Positions 36,227 through 41,023 of a stretch of DNA of 41,023 nucleotides are shown piece by piece. The translations under genes and the position numbers were made by a program. The notes beneath the pieces were generated by a model. The model searched no databases. It saw only the letters and a program-made list of their open reading frames with translations, and was not told the origin of the DNA. The first letter of the stretch is position 1. Each line of letters starts with the position of its first letter. The stretch comes from Shewanella litoralis (lineage in GTDB: Bacteria; Pseudomonadota; Gammaproteobacteria; Enterobacterales; Shewanellaceae), in assembly GCF_009828585.1 (NCBI RefSeq), contig NZ_WSRZ01000032.1, forward strand, positions 1 through 41,023. The letters are read 5' to 3'.

Positions 36227-36654
36227 TGTATCAGCGTAAACGTCGTCGTCCGGTTGCAGAAATCAACGTGGTGCCTTATATCGACGTCATGTTGGTGTTG
36301 TTAATCATTTTTATGGTGACAGCGCCAATTGTATCGCAAGGTGTAAAAGTTGAATTGCCGCAAGGCAATGCTGAAACGCTGCCACCAGACAGTAAACCAC
36401 CGATTGTGGCGTCAATTGACGCTGCGGGTGAATACTTTTTAAACGTTGGCAGTAGCTCAAACTCTGTGGCGATGGATTTAGAGCAAGTGTCTACCGAGGT
36501 TGGAGCATTAATCCAACTCGAACCATTAAGACCTGTGGTTGTCAAAGCCGACCGCTCAATTCCGTATGAGAGCGTGATTCAATTAATGATAAGTCTGCAA
36601 GGTGCGGGAGTGCCTGCTGTAGGACTTATGACCGATTCGCCGAAGGAGAAATAG
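36226..36654 (+). CDS. tolR: Tol-Pal system protein TolR
   Basis: The 142-residue product matches TolR (142 in E. coli). One N-terminal TM helix (~18-38) carries the essential aspartate in INVVPYIDVMLVLLIIFMV. The periplasmic domain has VVKADRSIPYESVIQLM near the C-terminus. Start and stop are coupled: ATG overlaps the tolQ stop, and the tolA start follows its stop directly. Confidence 0.96.
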   Translation: MYQRKRRRPVAEINVVPYIDVMLVLLIIFMVTAPIVSQGVKVELPQGNAETLPPDSKPPIVASIDAAGEYFLNVGSSSNSVAMDLEQVSTEVGALIQLEPLRPVVVKADRSIPYESVIQLMISLQGAGVPAVGLMTDSPKEK

Positions 36655-37638
36655 GTGGCTGGAAACTCAGATTTAACCGTACCCGTTTCTATTTCGGCGG
36701 GTATTCACATTGGGGTTATTGTCATTCTTGCCTTAGGCATTAGTTTTGACGATAAGCCTAAACAAATGCAAACGGCAGCCAGTGCGCCTGCTGTGCAAGC
36801 AATTGTGATTGATCAACAAAAAGTGACTGATCGAGTTGAGCAATTAAAGAAACAAAAGCAAGATGCGCTGCAACAAGAGAAAGCGCGTCAAGCAGAGCTA
36901 GAACGTAAAGCACTTGAAGCAAGGCGTGAACGTGAAAGCGAACAAGAAAAGATTAAAACGTTAGAGATCCAACGTAAGTTGAAAGAAGCTGAAACGCAAA
37001 AAGCAAATGATGCCGCTAAAGCCGCTCAGGTTAAGCAGCAGCAAGAGAAAGAGCGTGCTTTAAAAGCTGAAGAGATCAGAAAACAGAAAGAAAAAGAACA
37101 AAAGGCATCTGAAGAAGCCGCTAAACAAGCCGCTGAAAAACGTAAGCAGGAAGAAGCTACTGCCAAAAAAGCGCAAGAAGAGCGCCAACGTGCAGAAGAA
37201 GAACGCAAACGTAAAGAGGAAGCCGAACGTAAACAACGTGAAGATGCAGAACGTAAGCGTAAAGCTGAGGCGGATGCTAAAGCACGTCAAGAACGTGAAA
37301 TGGCTGAAGCAATGGCCGCAGAGCAAGATTCGTTATCTAAAACACGCAACAGGCAAGTATTGTCAGAAGTTGATAAATACAAAGCGATGATTATTGCCAC
37401 TATTCAGCGTAACCTAGTGGTGGATGAATCAATGCGGGGTAAAAGTTGCCGAGTCTTTATTCGCTTAGCCGCAGATGGGTTTGTGACAACAGCACAAACA
37501 CTTGAAGGCGACCAGGTTGTTTGCCGTGCAGCAAAAGTTTCGATAAATAAAGCGGGGCGTTTACCTGTATCGCCAGAGCCTGCTGTTTATCAACAGTTAA
37601 AAGAAATTAATTTAACCGTTTCACCGGAATTTAATTAA
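36655..37638 (+). CDS. tolA: Tol-Pal system protein TolA
   Basis: The 327-residue product starts at GTG 36655, immediately after the tolR stop, with AAGGAG inside the tolR end. It has a TM helix (~10-27, SISAGIHIGVIVILALG), a long Lys/Glu/Ala/Arg-rich alpha-helical domain (~50-235) and a C-terminal globular domain (~238-327: YKAMIIATIQRNLVVDESMRGKSCRVF...). The two cysteines of that domain (CRV, VVCRAA) may form the known disulfide. TolA spans the periplasm from TolQR to TolB-Pal. The repetitive central region makes length variable between species. Confidence 0.94.
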   Translation: MAGNSDLTVPVSISAGIHIGVIVILALGISFDDKPKQMQTAASAPAVQAIVIDQQKVTDRVEQLKKQKQDALQQEKARQAELERKALEARRERESEQEKIKTLEIQRKLKEAETQKANDAAKAAQVKQQQEKERALKAEEIRKQKEKEQKASEEAAKQAAEKRKQEEATAKKAQEERQRAEEERKRKEEAERKQREDAERKRKAEADAKARQEREMAEAMAAEQDSLSKTRNRQVLSEVDKYKAMIIATIQRNLVVDESMRGKSCRVFIRLAADGFVTTAQTLEGDQVVCRAAKVSINKAGRLPVSPEPAVYQQLKEINLTVSPEFN

Positions 37639-37679
37639 TATCAAACGTATTTAAGATGGAATTGAATTAAAGGAGTCGC

Positions 37680-39008
37680 ATGAAGAATTTGGCTAAATGG
37701 TTAACACTGGCACTTGTTGTGTTAACAACACCTGCTCGCGCAGCGTTAGATATTGTAATTACAGAAGGCGTTGATGCGGCAAGACCGATTGCGGTTGTGC
37801 CTTTTGTTTGGCAAGGGCAAGGACCTGCACCAGCCTCTATTTCAGACGTCGTAACATCTGACTTAGCTCGTAGTGGTGCTTTTAAGTCATTAGATGTACG
37901 TGCATTGCCACAAACGAACTTGTCTTCTGTTAGCGGTTTTGCTGCACAAAATTGGGCAAACGTTGACGCTGAAGCCATTGTTGTGGGTAGCGTAAAACCT
38001 TATGGTGCAGACCAATATCTTGTTAGTTTTGAGCTAATCGACTTATTTAAAGCTCGAAATGTATTAAGTAAGGGCCCTGTTAATAACAGTGAACTATTGC
38101 TTGAAAGCCGTGAGACGGTGATAAGTGCTAGCCAGTTTAGACAATATGGCCACCGTATTAGTGACATCGTTTATGAAAAACTGACTGGTATACGTGGTGC
38201 GTTCTTAACTCGTATTGCATATGTTGTTGTTAAACAAGGTCAAAAAGCGCCTTATCATTTGATGATTGCTGACTATGATGGCTATAACGAACAAATGTTG
38301 TTACGTTCGCCAGAACCATTAATGTCACCAACCTGGTCTCCTGATGGTCGTCGTCTAGCGTATGTGAGTTTTGAAAACAGAAAAGCAGAAATTTTTGTAC
38401 AAGACATCTACAGCCAAACGCGTACTATGGTAAGTAGTTTTAATGGTATCAATGGCGCTCCGTCATTCTCACCAGACGGTAAAAAGTTAGCCATTACATT
38501 ATCGAAAGATGGCCAACCAGAAATTTATGTTGTCGATATTGCGACTAAAGCTTCACAGCGCATTACCGACCATTATGCGATCGATACTGAACCTTCGTGG
38601 TTCCCAGATGGTAAATCATTGTTATTTACCTCTGAGCGTGGCGGTAGACCACAGTTATATCGTGTAAGTTTAGATACAAATAAAGTCTCTCGTATGACAT
38701 TTGAAGGCGAATGGAACCTTGGTGGTTCTATTACTCCAGACGGTCGTAGTATGATTTTTGTAAACCGTACTAATGGTAAGTTCCACATTGCTAGAATGGA
38801 TTTAGCAACACGCTTTATGCAGGTGCTTTCGTCAACTCAACTTGATGAATCACCAAGTGTTGCTCCAAACGGCACTATGGTTATCTATGGTACAACCCAT
38901 GAAGGTAAACAAGTATTAGCTGCTGTCTCTGTAGACGGCAGATTTAAAGCAAGATTGCCTGTCGGCCAGGGCGAGGTGAAGTCACCAGCATGGTCTCCGT
39001 TTCTCTAA
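37680..39008 (+). CDS. tolB: Tol-Pal system periplasmic beta-propeller protein TolB
   Basis: The 442-residue protein has a signal peptide ([20 protein letters not shown]), an N-terminal domain (~25-160), and a six-bladed beta-propeller (~200-440). Blades show repeated [32 protein letters not shown] and [16 protein letters not shown]. It binds Pal and TolA. The ribosome binding site AAAGGAG lies five to six bases before ATG. The tolA-tolB gap of 41 bases has no terminator. Confidence 0.96.
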   Translation: MKNLAKWLTLALVVLTTPARAALDIVITEGVDAARPIAVVPFVWQGQGPAPASISDVVTSDLARSGAFKSLDVRALPQTNLSSVSGFAAQNWANVDAEAIVVGSVKPYGADQYLVSFELIDLFKARNVLSKGPVNNSELLLESRETVISASQFRQYGHRISDIVYEKLTGIRGAFLTRIAYVVVKQGQKAPYHLMIADYDGYNEQMLLRSPEPLMSPTWSPDGRRLAYVSFENRKAEIFVQDIYSQTRTMVSSFNGINGAPSFSPDGKKLAITLSKDGQPEIYVVDIATKASQRITDHYAIDTEPSWFPDGKSLLFTSERGGRPQLYRVSLDTNKVSRMTFEGEWNLGGSITPDGRSMIFVNRTNGKFHIARMDLATRFMQVLSSTQLDESPSVAPNGTMVIYGTTHEGKQVLAAVSVDGRFKARLPVGQGEVKSPAWSPFL

Positions 39009-39031
39009 ATAGATATTGATAAGGATTTAAA

Positions 39032-39568
39032 ATGGATCTGAATAAGTTGTTTAAAGCTATGTTGGTTGCAGTTCCGCTTATGGCACTGGGTGCCTGTAGC
39101 TCAACTTCAGACTCTGAGACTGACGCTAACGGTTCTATGAGTGGTACTGGTAGTGAATATGGTGCTGGTGGTATTGAAACTGGTGGTGCTGGTGCAGTAT
39201 TAAGCCCAGCTGAACAGCAGCGTTTAAAAGAACAAGAGCTACGTCGTCAAAATATCATTTACTTTGATTTTGACCGCAGTGAAGTTCAAAGCGAAAACGC
39301 TGATATTCTTCAAGCGCACGGTAACTATTTAGTCGAAAACCCAAGTGTTCGTGTATTGATCGAAGGTCACGCCGATGAACGTGGTACGCCAGAGTACAAC
39401 ATCGCACTAGGCGAACGTCGTGCTAAAGCTATTGCTAAATACTTACAAGGTATGGGTGTGCAACCTAACCAAATGAGTATCGTAAGCTACGGTGAAGAGA
39501 AGCCATTAGATTTCTCTCGTACTGACACTGGTTTTGGTTTAAACCGTCGTGGTGTGTTAGTTTACTAA
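39032..39568 (+). CDS. pal: Peptidoglycan-associated lipoprotein Pal
   Basis: The 178-residue product has a lipoprotein signal with lipobox LGAC (C22), a Gly/Ser/Thr-rich spacer (~23-60) and an OmpA-like domain (~70-178) with IIYFDFDRSEV and GHADERGTPEYNIALGERRA, whose Asp and Arg bind meso-diaminopimelate. It anchors the outer membrane to peptidoglycan and follows tolB by 23 bases. The linker is rich in small residues and longer than in many relatives. Confidence 0.96.
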   Translation: MDLNKLFKAMLVAVPLMALGACSSTSDSETDANGSMSGTGSEYGAGGIETGGAGAVLSPAEQQRLKEQELRRQNIIYFDFDRSEVQSENADILQAHGNYLVENPSVRVLIEGHADERGTPEYNIALGERRAKAIAKYLQGMGVQPNQMSIVSYGEEKPLDFSRTDTGFGLNRRGVLVY

Positions 39569-39581
39569 GCGTTAAAAATAC

Positions 39582-39611
39582 AAGGCCAACCGGTATCGGT
39601 TGGCCTTTTTT
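39582..39611 (+). terminator. Terminator-like hairpin between pal and cpoB
   Basis: An 11-bp stem (AAGGCCAACCG, 39582-39592, with its complement at 39597-39607) over a four-base loop is followed by T to 39611, adjoining the cpoB ribosome binding site TAGGAG at 39611-39616. It should reduce cpoB relative to pal, or end the pal message. Confidence 0.8.
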
Positions 39612-39624
39612 AGGAGTGAAAAAA

Positions 39625-40368
39625 ATGAAACAAGCCATATTAGTTGCGGCAATGTTCTTCACTACGGCGACAGCATTTGCGGCACCAGCACCTGTTTCAG
39701 ATGCTTCGAGTGGTTCAAGTGATGATCGACTCGCGAAACTAGAACGTATTATTAAGGCCAAGCAACAGGGCGAGTTTGAAATGCAACGCCGTATGGATGC
39801 ATTACAAAATGAAGTGTTGGATTTACGAGGCATTACTGAGCAACAAAATTATCAAATGAATCAAATGCTGCAGCGTCAACGTCAGCTTTATGAAGAAATT
39901 GCTAATCTTACTGCTAAGTCATCAACCCAAGCGGCGCCTGCTGAAGCTCAAGCAGACCCTGCAACGGTTGCTGCTGCCAGTTCCACATTAGGTGAAACCG
40001 CTAGCTATGAAGCTGCTGTGAACCTCGTTTTGAAAGATCGTAAATACGATGATGCCATTCCTGCGTTTCGGGATTTTATTAAACAATACCCAGATTCTAG
40101 TTATGCAGCAAATGCAAACTATTGGTTAGGCCAATTGTTATACAACAAAGGCGACTATACTGCCGCTAAGCAAGCATTCAGCACCGTTGTGAGTAAGTTC
40201 TCAGACTCGAACAAGCGTGGTGACAGCTTAGTGAAACTTGGGATGATTGCTGAGAAAGAAAATGACTCAGCAGGTGCTCGCGCACTCTATAACAAAGTCC
40301 TTAAAGAATATGCTGACAGTGCATCTTCACGCCTTGCTCAACAGCAATTATCAGCATTGAAAGGCTAA
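39625..40368 (+). CDS. cpoB: Cell division coordinator CpoB (YbgF)
   Basis: I chose ATG 39625, eight bases after TAGGAG; an in-frame GTG at 39616 falls inside that site. The 247-residue product has a signal peptide (~1-20), a coiled coil (~30-95: LAKLERIIKAKQQGEFEMQRRMDALQNEVLDLR) and C-terminal TPR repeats (~125-247: YEAAVNLVLKDRKYDDAIPAF, ANYWLGQLLYNKGDYTAA). CpoB links PBP1B and Tol-Pal during constriction. It is the last gene of the cluster, and a hairpin separates it from pal. Confidence 0.93.
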   Translation: MKQAILVAAMFFTTATAFAAPAPVSDASSGSSDDRLAKLERIIKAKQQGEFEMQRRMDALQNEVLDLRGITEQQNYQMNQMLQRQRQLYEEIANLTAKSSTQAAPAEAQADPATVAAASSTLGETASYEAAVNLVLKDRKYDDAIPAFRDFIKQYPDSSYAANANYWLGQLLYNKGDYTAAKQAFSTVVSKFSDSNKRGDSLVKLGMIAEKENDSAGARALYNKVLKEYADSASSRLAQQQLSALKG

Positions 40369-40375
40369 TTAAGCC

Positions 40376-40401
40376 AAAAAACAGCCTCTTAGTCTGTTTT
40401 T
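40376..40401 (+). terminator. Weak terminator after cpoB
   Basis: AAAAACAG (40377-40384) pairs with CTGTTTTT (40394-40401) over a nine-base loop; the stem is mostly A-T. It lies eight bases past the cpoB stop. Confidence 0.5.
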
Positions 40402-40433
40402 CATGCAAACAACAACAAATTATAAATTTGCGC

Positions 40434-40461
40434 TTGCATGAGAAATTGAAAAAGGTATTAT
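40434..40461 (+). promoter_or_regulatory. Predicted stable-RNA promoter of the tRNA-Lys operon
   Basis: TTGCAT (40434-40439) and TATTAT (40456-40461) are 16 bases apart and are followed by AGGCGCC, a GC-rich discriminator typical of stringently controlled tRNA and rRNA promoters. Confidence 0.6.
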
Positions 40462-40466
40462 AGGCG

Positions 40467-40495
40467 CCCTCAGAACGGCACAGCCTTCTGAGGGG
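40467..40495 (+). other. Leader hairpin of the tRNA operon
   Basis: CCCTCAGAA (40467-40475) pairs perfectly with TTCTGAGGG (40486-40494) over a ten-base loop right at the expected start of transcription. It is followed by only three T, so it is more likely a 5' leader structure than a terminator. Confidence 0.5.
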
Positions 40496-40563
40496 TTTAA
40501 AAGCATTAATCTACCTGTGCAGTTTCTGCATAATTAAGTGATTAAGGTTTGCAAACTTAAGAT

Positions 40564-40644
40564 GGGTCGTTAGCTACGTCGGTCTTGAAACATAGACAGT
40601 TGGCTTTTGTTCCAGTAAGCGATAAAGCTTATAAAAACCAAGAT
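40564..40644 (+). repeat. tRNA-Lys-derived repeat unit 1 (nonfunctional)
   Basis: The unit starts like the tRNA-Lys gene (GGGTCGTTAGCT, then ACGTCGGT in place of CAGTCGGT). It continues with CTTGAAACAT, a TTGGCTTTT like that of the anticodon arm, and an unrelated tail ending GCTTATAAAAACCAAGAT. The 3' anticodon stem, T arm and acceptor 3' strand are missing, so no tRNA can form. Confidence 0.75.
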
Positions 40645-40724
40645 GGGTCGTTAGCTCAGCGGGTCTTGAAACATAGACAGTTGGCTTCTGTTCCAGTAAG
40701 CGATAAAGCTTATAAAACCAAGTT
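40645..40724 (+). repeat. tRNA-Lys-derived repeat unit 2 (nonfunctional)
   Basis: An 80-base copy directly adjoining unit 1 and the first intact tRNA-Lys. It has CAGCGGGT in the D-loop region and TTGGCTTCTG in place of TTGGCTTTTG. Like the others it lacks the 3' half of a tRNA and ends in TATAAAACCAAGTT immediately before the real tRNA. Confidence 0.75.
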
Positions 40725-40800
40725 GGGTCGTTAGCTCAGTCGGTAGAGCAGTTGGCTTTTAACCAATTGGTCGAAGGTTCGAATCCTTCACGACCCACCA
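40725..40800 (+). tRNA. tRNA-Lys (anticodon TTT), copy 1
   Basis: A complete 76-base cloverleaf. Acceptor arms GGGTCGT and ACGACCC, D arm with GCTCAGTCGGTAGAGC, anticodon arm TTGGCTTTTAACCAA with TTT, T arm GAAGGTTCGAATCCTTC, and encoded CCA. It follows repeat units 1 and 2 directly, and is followed by a 51-base spacer. Confidence 0.97.
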
Positions 40801-40851
40801 CTTTCTAAATCGTGGTTAAAGAATTTAGATGTTATATCAGATTTACCAGAT

Positions 40852-40932
40852 GGGTCGTTAGCTCAGTCGGTCTTGAAACATAGACAGTTGGCTTTTGCTC
40901 CAGTAAGCAGTAAAGCTTATAAAAACCAAGAT
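40852..40932 (+). repeat. tRNA-Lys-derived repeat unit 3 (nonfunctional)
   Basis: An 81-base unit of the same build as units 1 and 2, with an intact CTCAGTCGGT, then CTTGAAACAT and TTGGCTTTTGCTCCAGTAAGCAGTAAAGC (given as features, with changes from units 1 and 2). It ends TTATAAAAACCAAGAT directly before the second tRNA-Lys. Confidence 0.75.
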
Positions 40933-41008
40933 GGGTCGTTAGCTCAGTCGGTAGAGCAGTTGGCTTTTAACCAATTGGTCGAAGGTTCGAATCCTTCACG
41001 ACCCACCA
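40933..41008 (+). tRNA. tRNA-Lys (anticodon TTT), copy 2
   Basis: Identical in all 76 bases to copy 1, including encoded CCA. The 15 bases after it (41009-41023) repeat those after copy 1, so the array probably continues beyond the window. Confidence 0.97.
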
Positions 41009-41023
41009 CTTTCTAAATCGTGG

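Noticed and set aside
40564-41008. CRISPR-like array at the right end
   Set aside because: The repeats are tRNA genes and tRNA-derived units; there are no unique spacers between regular short repeats.

Overview
The window looks like chromosome of a marine gammaproteobacterium of the Alteromonadales, most likely Shewanella or a close relative. The evidence is gene order and protein character: yejK/yejL/yejM, a MotY of the sodium-driven flagellar motor, cysB and topA near an isolated astB, and a complete ybgC-tolQRAB-pal-cpoB cluster ending at tRNA-Lys genes. The genus is an inference from memory of gene families; no search was run. Base composition is moderately AT-rich and fairly even, with no obvious island.

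Layout. 1-843: the 3' end of an IS982-type transposase cut by the window edge, a fragment of a dispersed repeat, and a tRNA-Pro on the minus strand with a strong terminator. 1209-5668: yejM and yejL (minus), yejK and corA (plus). 5672-5935: a 264-bp palindromic element (element A). 6038-10172: an HD-GYP protein, a 2-oxoglutarate/Fe(II) oxygenase and a PhoP/PhoQ-like two-component pair. 10350-13409: a three-gene phosphonate-type ABC transporter, probably for an oxyanion. 13421-18206: a LysE exporter, an acidic amino-acid symporter and a large Ig-like lipoprotein. 18388-26807: astB with an ARG-box-like site, topA, umuDC with a LexA box, an unrecognised membrane-anchored coiled-coil protein, and cysB. 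26882-32992: purMN, upp, a Na+/H+ antiporter, a second palindromic element (element B, 30952-31217), a 2-Cys peroxiredoxin and RNase T. 33161-35148: motY, then about 1 kb without a convincing protein gene but with a well-formed candidate small RNA on the minus strand. 35149-40368: the Tol-Pal envelope operon. 40434-41023: a tRNA operon with two intact tRNA-Lys genes and three broken tRNA-Lys-like repeat units.

Most genes are conserved housekeeping. The least explained signals are non-coding: (i) elements A and B differ in sequence but share terminal inverted repeats and two nested hairpins whose arms change together; (ii) a candidate sRNA of about 156 nt at 34211-34366 (minus) has a sigma70-like promoter whose predicted +1 is the first base of its first stem; (iii) the tRNA-Lys array contains 80-81 bp units made of a tRNA 5' end fused to a different tail with a promoter-like end. 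Both window edges lie in repeated sequence (an IS and a tRNA array), so this may be a whole contig bounded by repeats.
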